Shown one piece after another: positions 46,693 through 57,830 of a stretch of 64,000 bases of DNA. Below the pieces are notes generated by a model, which was not told where the DNA came from, did not search any database, and worked only from the letters and a program-made list of their open reading frames with translations. Numbering within the stretch: position 1 is the stretch's first letter; every line of letters starts with the position of its first letter. Position numbers and translations under genes: made by a program. The stretch is from positions 9,548,717-9,612,716 of the forward strand of contig JAQJVL010000002.1 in NCBI GenBank assembly GCA_035578905.1. Reading direction: 5' to 3'. Source of the DNA: Stictocephala bisonia. Taxonomy: Eukaryota > Arthropoda > Insecta > Hemiptera > Membracidae.

Positions 46693-47118
46693 ATGGTCGG
46701 CACTAGAGTCGTAGTGCTGTAATCCTGCTACTTTACGACCAAATGTTGTGAAGATTGTAGGCGATAGATTCTATGCTAGGTTCTCGTAATACTGACATGG
46801 CGCCCGCTCAATGGTTGCTATCGGCGTGGACTACTAGAGAAATCTGTGTTGACCATGTTGGGTGGTAGTCATGGTCCACTGAGTATCAGCCTTGTCAATT
46901 ACCTGAAAATCTGACCAACACTACGTGGTTCAGATTTTACGTAACGCTGTAGGTCCATTAGTTATCCTGGATATTGGTCTATTAAAAATGGCTCCTTCTA
47001 AGGAATAGTCAAACTTAGTAACAATGACTACACTCATTCATCTACACTCATCACACTCATTCACCCCTCATATTCAACCATAACTATACGATCGACGTCT
47101 TAGTAATGAATAATTAAA
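46693..47118 (+). repeat. A repeat, full-length reference copy
   Basis: Head CGGCACTAGAGTCGTAGTGC, then GAAGATTGTAGGCGATAG, ACATGGCGCCCGCTCAATGG, CGTGGTTCAGATTTTACG and GGAATAGTCAAACTTAGTAA, ending CGATCGACGTCTTAGTAATG plus AATAATTAAA. The head resembles a pol III A box, and a B-box-like GGTTCRGATT lies about 240 bp downstream. That is too far for a normal tRNA-type promoter. Confidence 0.85.
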
Positions 47119-47259
47119 AAATTAAACGTTCTTAACAAGATAGAACGGTCATTTTATCAATGTATTAAAAAGAAAATAATATAACACTTTAGAGGGTAAA
47201 AATATGTATTATAATGTTATCATAAATTGCTAATTAATAATAATGAAAATAATACTTAC

Positions 47260-47413
47260 AAAGCCTCTATATGTTACAAAGCCTGACACGTGGTGAACGA
47301 AATGATTTCCAAACTTGTGATGTGGATTAATGGAAAATTTGAGTTCCAGGACTTCCAGCAGTCACCATTCCATTAGTTCCATAGTTACATACATTATCTA
47401 ATAGAATATCCAT
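47260..47413 (-). CDS. Coding-like segment ending at a consensus donor
   Basis: The minus strand from ATG at 47413 (context GAAATGG) reads MDILLDNVCNYGTNGMVTAG and reaches TAA at 47327-47329. Another frame, open from about 47375 to the donor GGCTTT|GTAAGTATT at 47260, reads FSINPHHKFGNHFVHHVSGF. Both look protein-like, and neither spans the block alone. A one-base difference or an unseen splice would be needed to join them. Unrecognised; possibly a decayed or alternatively spliced exon. Confidence 0.25.
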
Positions 47414-47529
47414 TTCACTGTCTTGTTTAAATTTCAATTATTCCAATTATTGTAAAATTTACATTTGAAAATGATACTCGATTTACAAATATATTACTTA
47501 AAATGAAGAATACATGTTTTAACTCCCTT

Positions 47530-47705
47530 CGTTTATTTATTTTTAGAAGTCGATCATTGACATATGGGTGAATATGGATTTCAAGTCAGTGTGATACGTG
47601 TAGAATGAGTGAGTGATAAGAATCAACTAAGACCGGCTATTCCAAAAAAAGTTTCATTACTAGCAAAATTACAAATGAACAGCCAGTGGTTGTCAGCCGA
47701 TTACT
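47530..47705 (-). mobile_element. SINE-B copy, 5'-truncated
   Basis: The reverse complement reads CTGGCTGTTCATTTGTAA, GGAATAGCCGGTCTTAG, CACTCACTCATTCTACACG, CCATATTCACCCATATG and ends in AAATAAATAAACG. It matches the body and tail of the copy at 4423-4702. The tRNA head is missing. Confidence 0.65.
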
Positions 47706-50700
47706 TTTAAAATATATTGTAACTCGTATTGTGATAAAATTAGCTTAAGAACCTTTAGCCTACGAAGTGTAAATTCAAACTACATTACCGATCACATATA
47801 CCGAAATACGAATATATCATTTAAAATTCAATATGGTCTACACATTGAAATTGTGAATCTGTGTAGACATTTTTAGACAAATTTAAACAAATAAATTGCT
47901 TTCTTCAAAATAAGCTCTTTATCAGCAATCCATAAATTGTTCTTTTTATCTGTTAGGATAAAACACACAAAAAAGCTAAAAACTTTAGAATGTGTATTTT
48001 ATATTTTTAGTAAAAGATAAAGAGTTGTATGAAGAAAAAATCTTTAAAGAAAAACTAGGATAAAATGAACTGCCTTGGGTAAACTGAAGCAGAATAAGAG
48101 AGTGAGTAGGGTCAATATAATCATTGCTGCACAACTGAAACACAAGTAAAGTTCGCTTGATAAATTGGGTTTTGTATTTAAGTTGGTAACATACTTGTAG
48201 TAATTCTATGGAGGTAATAAATTTAGTGTACTGAGAAAATAAAGTAGCTACATCTAGTAATTGAACGTTACTACAAAAACATGAGAGCGTATTTAATGTC
48301 AGAGGTCTGTACTGATTAAAAATGTAAGACAAAGATAATTTCTTTATGAACGTACATTCATATGAAAAACATGTAAAATTAAAGTATTCAAAAAAGAAAA
48401 GTAGGCTATTATGAAGTTTCATGCCACCTAACAATATTTGAGAACTTTAAATGAAATGGGTCGAGAATTGTCTATATTTTCACGATATATGCTTTTTTTA
48501 TTATGAGAAAATCACAAATTTTACAAAGATGTTTAAAAATACTAATGTCACAACTTTCAGTATTTTTAAACATATTTCTAATAGTTTAAATGAAATTCTT
48601 ATCATATTAAAAAAAATCTGATGTATTTTATTGCATTGAAAACGTCTTTGGAAATTATTTTGGTTCGTGAAAAGTTTATGAACTTTCGCTGAGAATTGCG
48701 ATTAGCAGCCGTAAATCGATCATTATAAACACCAACTGTTAAAAAAAACATAATTCACCTATATTGCCACCGGGGGGGGGGGGGGTGAGTATGGCGTTCC
48801 AGAGGCTAGATACACAAATTTAAAACAATTTACGAACAATTGCGTAATAAACAATCAGGACAAGGTTATGTTTGGTTTAGGTAAGCTAGAAGTGTATTTT
48901 TCGGGTCGAAAAAATAATTTTATCGAAAAAGAATTTTAAATTCGTGTTCAGAAAAAAACATGTATAATGAAAAAAATTATAATGATTATTATTTGAAAGT
49001 TGGGGCTTTTCACTATCAGATAAAAAACTAGTTTTTTTGGTTTTTCGGTAAAAAACAAATTTTACGCGATTGAATTCCACTTCCTCAAGAGATATAAATT
49101 CATATTTCAACACTTTTTGAATGAGAAATCGTATTTACAGAAATTACAAGAAATTGCATTACGTAATGGTAAAAATAACAAAAAAAAAACATTCAATTAT
49201 AAAATCACAATTATTTTGTCATAATTGAACACAAACCGTTTCGTATATGCAATATTATGCTTGTTTATAAACTGATATACATTTTATAAAATTCAATAAC
49301 ATTGTAGTAATGAGAGTTACTGAGGAAAAACATTTTTTTTAGCTATTTTGATTTTCAGTTGGATAATACAATTTAAAGAATATAAATTTCTCATTTACCG
49401 ATTGGAAAATTCGACCTAATATTCAACAAGAATTTATAAGACCTTCATAGCAGATATTATGAGATATTCTATCTGGCCCACCCTCTTACCCTATATTGAG
49501 TGAGAGAGAAATGAGAATTAAGCCTCTTTGTAATCAAATATCTTTTAAAAGACATCCTAAGTATTCTGCTCATATCACTTTTCTTGTAAGACGCTTTCAG
49601 AACAGTTCGATTGAATACAGTTTGTAATATTTTCTCTTATGTTTGTACAAATATTTGTTATATGTAACTATGTTTGATCAAATGTCACTACAGATTTAAG
49701 TGTCACTTTAAAATTGATATTGTACATACCCAACTAGTATGTCATATTCAACTAAAAAACTTATTTACTTTTTTGCTTTGTTACTCGCAACTTACTTTGA
49801 TACAACTTATTGCAAGTATTTCAATATTTCAAACAAGTTATTTTTATTATAATATTAACTTGAATTCATAAGATTATTAAATTAAATAATATTTCAAATC
49901 TTAATTTTGGCTGAAAATACATTCTGCTAAGTATTTTTAAATTATTGTAACATTACAAATTTTGCAGATTGTTTTCTTAAATCGATTACAGCAATATTTT
50001 TAAAATTATCACTACTTATTTTGTAGCCCCGTTTTCTTCAGTAGCCTTCACTTTTTTGTATAAAATATATAAAATGACTTTTATTCAACTAATAACTGTA
50101 AAGTGCAACCGCTTTTAATAAAACTTACTTACGTTTTGCATTCTGTAACCGAGTTACTAACATTACATAAGACTACGATGTGATTGGAGAGAAGAGGCGC
50201 GTGTGATACAAAAAGTAGTTACCAAGAAGCAAACTTCCGTTTCCAAAGAAACTAAAAAGAGTTCGTTAATGTTACGGAAATAACTGACCTAAAGATATTC
50301 AGTTGACCTACAGGACGAAGTGTTTCCTATTTGGGCTAAAAATAATAATACGCGTTTCGTAATTATCTAAAAGACATGATATGTTTTATTGTTATGTGAT
50401 CCATAGTTTGTCTTTAAAAAAATTATTACTAAACATTTTTTCAACATTTTCTTCTTAAGTTTTCCTACGCTAAAATTAAATAGTTACTGGTTTAAGTTTA
50501 TTTCAAGATTCTACAAACCTATATTACCCAATTTTAACTACATATTAAGATTGATGTAGAAAAAACCTATTTCAACCATCAACACTGCTCCACGCTATAG
50601 CCCAGCCAGTATTGGGCGAGATATTGATGGGATGTATTCTGATGTACAGAGAAATATATTATACAACTTTCACAAGCAGTATTATCATTTGTGTTGTAAA

Positions 50701-51497
50701 ATATGTGCCTTTCTGTTGTTTTATGTTTATTTTTTATTGCGTATTTTATAACAGTTTGGTCTTGTATTGACACTTTCACTGCTAAGAATCAAAATAGTAA
50801 ATTTAGATATAATGGTGTTTACTGTACATAAACTACAATTAAACAACTTTTTATGCCATGCGCTTTATTTTACATTATTTAATTTTAAATCAATTACAAA
50901 ACCTATATGAATACTGACTTCTTTTGAATACAATCTTACCTCACACATATTGAATGTAGTTTTAAAAATAACTATCTCAAGTCAAAATAATATAGTTGTT
51001 GAAACATTGTGATAATTTTATAAGTAGCATATACAATATTCTTAGCAAGCCGCTAAATATTTTTTGGGGGAAGAACCCAACAATAGGTTGGATCTATTAA
51101 CACTAACGAATCAAGATTAGGACGATTAAATTAAATCATTATTAAATATTCAAATAACACTTTGTAATGACAATATTATGAATAATAATAATGTATTTAA
51201 TAAATTTCAATTAAACTAACCTTTACAGTTAATTACATTTTTTTTTCTACTGAACACTTTTACGCAAGTTGGACACTTAAAGGTTGAAGTTAGTCACACC
51301 CATGATGGAGTGATAGAACCACTTCCCCTTTACTGCTTAAACCCCTATACGTACTAAATATTACACGAAGGATGCTTACTGCTCGACCAAATTATAGATT
51401 AATCCTCACATATAAGTGAAGTTTTTTCGCTATCACTACTTTTCCCTTATTTCTTAACGAATTTCGTAGCTGTGTATAACATACTCATCTTCAATAC
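47706..51497. other. Long AT-rich stretch, no supported gene
   Basis: A 149-codon minus-strand frame (47985-48434) is Leu/Phe/Ser/Tyr-rich and could be chance or decayed coding; no motif was recognised. A 14-nt G run at 48772-48785 follows CCACC. Other ORFs here (48886-49113, 50579-50779) lack support. Confidence 0.4.
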
Positions 51498-51905
51498 TCT
51501 CGTCCAGACAAAGTGCCAATTTTCCTCACTGCACAGACGTGCCTAGACAAAGTACAAATTTTCCCCACTACACAAACGTGCCCAGACAAAGTACCAATTT
51601 TCCCCACTGCACAGATGTGCCTAGACAAAGTACCAATTTTCTCCACCATAAAGACTTGCCTAAAAAAGTACAAATTTTCCTCACTGCACAGAGGTGCCTA
51701 GACATAGTACAATTTTTCCACAGCATATACATGCCTAGACAAAGTACCAATTTTTACCATTGCACAGACACGACTAAACAACGTACCAAAGGTCTCCACT
51801 GCACAAATGTGCACAGACAAAAACAAAATTTTCCACTCCATAAACATGTATGGACAAAGTATTTTAGCTCACTGCACAGAATCGTCTAGAAAAAGTGCCA
51901 ATTGT
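51498..51905. repeat. 39-bp minisatellite, about 10 units
   Basis: The monomer is about GTGCCTAGACAAAGTACCAA followed by TTTTCCCCACTGCACAGAC. The first units keep an exact 39-bp period; later ones drop to 37-38 bp and diverge. 39 is divisible by three, which explains the 116-codon plus-strand frame with a 13-residue period (QSTNFPHCTDVPR) and frames on the minus strand. Confidence 0.9.
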
Positions 51906-52727
51906 TAAGGTTTGGCATGGTCTTAATCGAAGTGATAATATCTATCACGCAAACGTTAGACACATGTTATCACCATTAGTTCTCCACGAGTAACTAGGCT
52001 AAAAGTATTGTTATATAACTAGCTAGACTAGCTAACCTTCCCCACGGGACTGATACGTGCAAATCCAACATCACGTGACTGCCCCTCCTTTCCTTACACG
52101 CCTAGTCTCATCTATTTGTATTACAACTCCTAACAACAGGTGTGCATATTTAATGCCTGTTTCCACTCATGACCCGCAAGAGGTTTTAAATTGAGCCTCT
52201 ACGCAAATGTCAGACAATGCGGTGGCTCAAACTTATGTTCACATTTTTCTTTAGTTATGTTTTAGAACCCAACATTCCTCACAGACCATTTCCGGTAACT
52301 AGCAAAATTTAAGTACAATTTTTAAAATTTTATATGAAAAAGCGTAAACAACGTATAAATATAATTTCTTTTAAAGATATTTTTTAAATTCTTTTAGTGA
52401 GAAGGATTATAAAATGTTTTAAGAAATTTAAACAAAAATGCGTAAGTATATAAATTCTACTTTAATAAAAATGTTTATTTGATAAAGAAAATAAAATAAG
52501 TATGACATCCTCATGTTCTTTGCTAAACTAAAGATACATAATAACATATTCTTATATAACGGTTTATTAAAGAGAAATAAAAAATCATACTACGTAAATG
52601 CATTTGCAAAAATTACCAAACATTTTTTGGCTTTTCATCATAAGTTATGTTATTATCAAAAATAGTATTTGTGAAGATTAATTCTTTGGTAAGAGCATTG
52701 ACTAAGTATTAAAACAGACAGACCAAA
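51906..52727. other. AT-rich DNA, no gene seen
   Basis: A GC-richer part at about 52020-52230 contains short CT-rich blocks but no long frame. Confidence 0.4.
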
Positions 52728-52990
52728 GCAATACATCTGCTGTAAACACGCGCCTGTGCTGTTATCTAACGGTAAATGGTTTCAAAGAAGCGCTCGGCCA
52801 GAGCCTTGCGAACTATTAGCTCAGCTATCAGTCATTTCAGCGTGTACTGGAAAGTGACAGAGAGGGATGCAGAGAGATAAAGACTGCTGGCGCTACCTAT
52901 GGAAACGGAATAACAACTAATTTCATAAAACAAGAAAACCGGATTAACGGGACCCATAAGAGCGAACAGACATCTTGCTTTTATAGTACG
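52728..52990 (+). repeat. E repeat
   Basis: Starts GCTGTAAACACGCGCCTGTG, then TGCTGTTATCTAACGGTAAA, GTTTCAAAGAAGCGCTC, GACAGAGAGGGATGCAGAG and GCTGGCGCTACCTATGG, ending GAAAACCGGATTAACGGGAC. A second copy follows 50 bp downstream in the same orientation. Confidence 0.75.
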
Positions 52991-53041
52991 ATGCTCGTAA
53001 TTGATATAAGAATTGACTATAGAAAGAAACAGAGAGAGTTC

Positions 53042-53340
53042 AAAGAAATTAATTCGCTGTAAACGCGTGCATGTGCTGCTATCTGACCGCGAATAGTTTC
53101 AAACAAGCGTTCCGATAAGTGTTTTGCGTACTATTAGTCACTTTAGTGCATGTTGAAGGTAAACTGAGAGAGGATTGAAGAGAGGCAGAGATAGAGAGGG
53201 AGACAGCTGGCGCCACCTGTTAAGAAAGTACACGAAATAACATTTCATAGGATGTTGTTTCGTGTACTTCAGGAAACTAGCTTCATGGGACCCATCTGAG
53301 TTGACGGCATTTTTCTTTCTACAGCCAATGGTATTAGTAT
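53042..53340 (+). repeat. E repeat with an inserted hairpin
   Basis: GCTGTAAACGCGTGCATGTG, GTTTCAAACAAGCGTTCCG, GAGAGGGAGACAGCTGGCG and TTCATGGGACCCATCTGAG follow the previous copy in order. At 53226-53269 a nearly perfect 18-bp stem (AAGTACACGAAATAACAT and its complement, one G-T pair) with an 8-nt loop replaces the family's AAGACAGAACAAAA segment. Confidence 0.75.
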
Positions 53341-53692
53341 AGAAATGCGCAATTTCATAGATTTTATGGTGAAGAATCCTCTTGGTTAACTATTTTAAGG
53401 CACACACAATGTGAGTTCCTTAAAGAAGGACCCAAAAGGATTACTTATACAAAGCAGGTCGCTTTGAATAATACATTTGTCCCTTGAGTAAGCCTGACAT
53501 TTCTCAGAGAAGGAAATACTCCTTTAAATACTGTAGAGCTGACCCCTTGACTAATGTACCTTACATGTGTATTAGTAATATACAAACACAATAGTTGCTT
53601 AAATTTTACCTAAACATCACACCTACAGGTGTTTCTTTAAAATAACATTTGATACTTAGTTACATGATTGTAATATTTCCTATGTGCTATGA

Positions 53693-53840
53693 TTAGCCGA
53701 AGTTAGGGATAAGAAGCCCTCTCTAACAATTAACATGGGGGACCAACGGCTTACACGTGACTTCCAAACCCCCACTCTGCGTTCAAGGACGAGATCGCTC
53801 AGCGTCGGAACCCTCCGTCCATGCTGTGATAACGTTAGTA
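53693..53840 (-). mobile_element. SINE-C, older copy
   Basis: The reverse complement contains GGAAGTCACGTGTAAGCCG, TTGGTCCCCCATGTTAATTG and GAGAGGGCTTCTTATCCCTA. It matches the body of the SINE at 12511-12727. The tRNA-like head is eroded (CTCGTCCTTGAACGCAG in place of the B box). Confidence 0.7.
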
Positions 53841-53877
53841 CCTTTCAGTCAAGGTCTCTAGCTAATTAATATTATTC

Positions 53878-54786
53878 ACTACAAGCCAACATCACACAAC
53901 ATAAATATATAACAATATAAGCACAAAATGCACAAATATATTGCAATACAAGTTCAAAATGCACAAGTATTATGGTGATCGGTTTCGGTGAACCACGCTC
54001 ACCTTCCTCAGACCAGAGGGATTCACAAAAGTATGGAAAATGGTGTTAAACAACTGAATTTATAGGCATATTATCACGTGGTCCCATTGGCTAAAATCGT
54101 CAAAATGGCGGCTGATGTGATATTATTGGTTAATCCCTATTGGTTGTTACTTCAGTTATTTTAGTCGCCGAAAATACATTATTAAAAACTATATCGGAAT
54201 CAAAATTAACCTGTTCATTCATTAATTTATCACGATCCTTACATTTTTATTTAAACATAAATAACTCTTCCCAAGCATTCATAATACAACCCTTATTACA
54301 AACTTTTAGAATATCTACATTTTATTCTTTTTTTATTCAAACTGTGGGTACAATTCATGAATGCTTGGGAAGAGTTATTTATTTTTAAATAAAAATGTAA
54401 GGATCGTGATGAATTGATGAATGAACTGGTTAATTTTGATGCCGAAATAGTTTTAAATAATGTATTTTCAGGGACTATAATAATAGAAGTAACAACCAAT
54501 AGGGATTAACCAATAATATCACAGCAGCCGCCATTTTGACGATTTCAGCCAATGGGGTCACGTGGTAATATGACTATAAATTGAGTTGTTGAACACCATT
54601 TTCCATTCTTTTGTGAATCCCTCTGGTCTGAGGAAGGTGAGCGTGGTTCACCGAAACTGATCACCATAATATTTGTGCATTTTGTGCTTATATTGTAATA
54701 AATTTGTGCATTTTGTGCTTATATTGTAATGAATTTGTAATTGTGACGTTTCCTTATACTCTATGTGCACCAACACGTATTGTGCT
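53878..54786. mobile_element. F foldback element, possible Penelope-like inverted dimer
   Basis: Arms at about 53912-54291 and 54350-54729 are inverted copies with moderate divergence, separated by about 60 bp. A 13-bp direct repeat ATTAATATTATTC flanks the whole unit (53865-53877 and 54787-54799), so both arms probably arrived together. Outward-reading frames contain LMNEQVNFD and TTNRD, faintly like the end of Penelope-like proteins (NRD motif). Each arm has CTGAGGA, a GGTGA/TCACC stem and GAAAC. Penelope-like elements often form inverted copies; this assignment is inference. Confidence 0.7.
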
Positions 54787-54805
54787 ATTAATATTATTCT
54801 TCAAT

Positions 54806-55156
54806 ATTCATTAGTAAGACCCCGATCGTTAAGATATGAACAAATATGAGGGGCGAATGAGTGTAGATGAACAATAGCCAGGATAATTAATTAAGGGACC
54901 TACAGATTTACGTGGAATCCGAACCACACAGTGTTGGTATAATTACCAGCTAACTGGCAAGCCTGGCACTCAGATCTCTTCCCTAAACAACAACCGAACC
55001 AAGACTACCATCCAACATGGACACCCCAGACTTCTCTAGTAGTGTCAATGTCGATGGCAGCCATTGAGTGGACGCCATGTCGGTATTAAGAAGACCGAGC
55101 AAGGAAGCTATGTCATAAAATATCCTCAACACTTCGTCCTCAAGTAGTTGGATTTA
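54806..55156 (-). repeat. A repeat, minus orientation
   Basis: TTCATTAGTAAGACCCCGAT (tail end) runs through ACGTGGAATCCGAACCACAC, CAACATGGACACCCCAGACT and GGACGCCATGTCGGTATTAA to CGTCCTCAAGTAGTTGG. Part of the tail between 54870 and 54880 is deleted, and the extreme head is lost. Confidence 0.75.
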
Positions 55157-57539
55157 TTGCTTTCAATTAAAATAAGTATTAGACATCCAATATAACAGAA
55201 ACTAATAAATTTATATAATAGTATACAAAACAATAGGGAATGTAGTTAGTTGCAGTTCTTGAATTTAAAATATAAATTATATTTATTAATTATAATTTTT
55301 TTTTCTTGTAAGATTCTTATAAGTATATGTATTGGCAATTTATTAACAACTGCTTTGTAATTTATAATATATATTATATTTTTTCTTATATTGTACTTTG
55401 CATTGTGAATTTATGTATGATTAGTTCTTTTGAGATGAAAAACTTACAAAGAAGTACATAATTTTAAGTCCTCTAAATAATAATTTACAGCTTGCCATTT
55501 GTGGAATATTATTATTGTAATAACTTTTTTAAATTAAAATATACTAAAAGCACTAAGATTAAGTGACTATGGACGAACTAGTAATATGTTATTAAAATAA
55601 TGACGCGTGGTTACACGTTTTTTGATTCCTCTTAGAGATGCATATGTAATATTATATTTCATAGAATTATGTTTAAGCAATATGTATACATAAAAAATTA
55701 TAATTATCAGAATGTAAACTTTTATTTTTCATATTATTACAGCATTGTCATATTTAAAACAGTAATCACATAAAAAAGTAAGATAATTCTATATGATGCT
55801 CAAATTCATAAACGTTATGTCCAACATTAAAATTCGAATTTAAAAAATCATATTAAACTAACCATAAACTGTATATGTAAATAGTATAACCTAAATTGAC
55901 AGTTAAAGTAATTAGAGAACTCAATATGGAGAGGAAATGAAAAAGTACACATGCCAGCTTTATCTAATTACCACCAGGCTTTAAAAACTCCTTTAGCGTT
56001 TAAATCTATTAATTATTTCACTCCATGATAATATTGTTTTTTTTTTTTTAGCTTTGCAAATAATGTATTTAAAAAACTTACTAATATTAAAAGAAAATTG
56101 CTCCATAAATAATGGTAAAAATCTTTTTTTAATCATAGGTTTAGACAAAATGTGGATCTTCCATACAATATTTTGGGATTCATCTATTTAAAATTAACCA
56201 GTAAATCATTAAAATGTGCCAGTAAACTTTCAAATATTATAAAAAAAAAAAAAAAACGACTCAGACAACATCAAAGTAATTGGACTAAAATTGACGCTTG
56301 AGGATTAATTCCAAAATATTTTGTAAAATTCTGTAAACAATTTAAATGTTGTAAATTTACTTTGGAAATGTCAAAAAAGATTTAAAATACTATATTAATA
56401 TTAGAACCTCTTGTATCATATAAATAGTAATTATATAAATATAAATTTTATTAAAAAAATACTTAGTGTTCTTTATTTATTTGGAAACCCAAATCGGAGA
56501 AGGTATGTTATTCTTAATGAACAAAAGTACATATAATTGAATATTTTGTTTGAATAATATTGCGTAGGCTAAAATTACGTATATAATTTAATGCAAATTT
56601 CAGGCTAAAATACATAAATAATTCCTCATTGTTAGGTATATAGCATTTTATTTATGGAAGATAACCTAACCATATTCCGCTTGTGTTTTGTAAATACCAC
56701 ACTAAAATATTTTGCGCAAGTTTTTAATTTATTATTTTTATTAATTCTAATTAAAACTATGTACACGTAAGAATTCGTTAGATATATCATAATTATATAC
56801 TTATATTCAACACAAAGATGATTTTTAACCAATTTATAAAATGAAATATAGGTGTAAAAATATGGTAAGTGCATTATTATAACATTTCAAACCCTAATTT
56901 AATCCACGCCGTTTCAAACAGAATGGTCTGAATTACATAATGGAACTTTTTGTTGGTTGGTGGTTCTTTGTCGGTGTTTTTGCTGTAAACACGGCCTTCC
57001 TGCAGGTAACTGTCAGTTCTGACAAGTCCTGACAGGATGAATCAACATATTACTTTTTGTAAAAGGATATGTTTACCCGTAAACAACTGTAGTATCCATA
57101 CCACAATGTTCATTTTATAGTACTATTGACGGAAAATATTATATGGTCATACACAGTTAATAAAAAAACTGTGCAGAATGGTTTATATGATATTTGCAGA
57201 TTGTAAATTATGTCGCCAAAACTTTATAAAATATTGTTTTATTACAAAATATGTTTATAATTCACTTACTGTTTATATATTCATAATGAAACTTCCTTAT
57301 GTTTGTGTACACAAAACTCGATAGTAGTAAATGGATTCACTTAAAATGTTTAAATAACATTGCATTTTTTAATGATATTTAGTTCCTAAAATTGTAAATG
57401 GAATTGGGGCAGTTCAAGCATATCCTGATATAACTACATTTCACAGATCAATCAATCTTATTTCTAACAAAATAAAGAAAATTAAAAATTCGTAAAACGT
57501 ATTTACCCTTAAATCAAGAATGTCGGAACTATTTTACAC
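55157..57539. other. AT-rich DNA, no gene seen
   Basis: Contains a 16-nt A run at 56241-56256. A GC-richer spot at about 56945-57050 (GTAAACACGGCCTTCCTGCAG) has no open frame. The 80-codon minus-strand frame at 56632-56874 is unsupported. Confidence 0.45.
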
Positions 57540-57830
57540 GACCACCAGTCACATATTCCTTGACGCTGTAATGGCATTTTTTCAGAGGTATGTTTTTACC
57601 TGACGCCGGAACTTAGTGTTATCGGACTCCATCCTCAGTGCAGTTGGTAAGCTATTGAAGATTTTGACTCCATTGTATAGAAGGTTACGTTTAAAAAAAG
57701 AAGTAGAATGAGAAGGAATGTTATTGCGGAGGATGTAAATATGATTAGAAGCTGTTGAAAAATGGTGGAAATTTTGTTTATGATGAAATTTAAAATGTCA
57801 GTGCTAAAAAGTGCCGCTGTAAACAGATGA
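57540..57830 (-). pseudogene. LINE reverse-transcriptase C-terminus
   Basis: The minus strand encodes FKRNLLYNGVKIFNSLPTAL, then FRRQVKTYL and, after a stop, a KNAITASRNM-like block that corresponds to the KAFYSVxEY ending of related LINEs. Upstream HHFSTASNHIYILRNNIPSH lies in the same frame. Only the last ~80 residues are recognisable. Confidence 0.7.

Noticed and set aside
47985..48434. 149-codon minus-strand gene
   Set aside because: AT-driven composition rich in Leu, Phe, Ser and Tyr; no motif, no splice or promoter support. Kept only as a note in the gap entry.
48772..48785. G run as a functional quadruplex
   Set aside because: A single homopolymer without spaced G tracts; its length could also be a sequencing uncertainty.
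51513..51889. Repeat protein with 13-residue period
   Set aside because: By-product of a 39-bp tandem repeat that loses its period downstream.
54140..54499. Two similar ORFs beginning MVVTS on opposite strands
   Set aside because: They are the two inverted arms of the foldback element read inward, not two genes.
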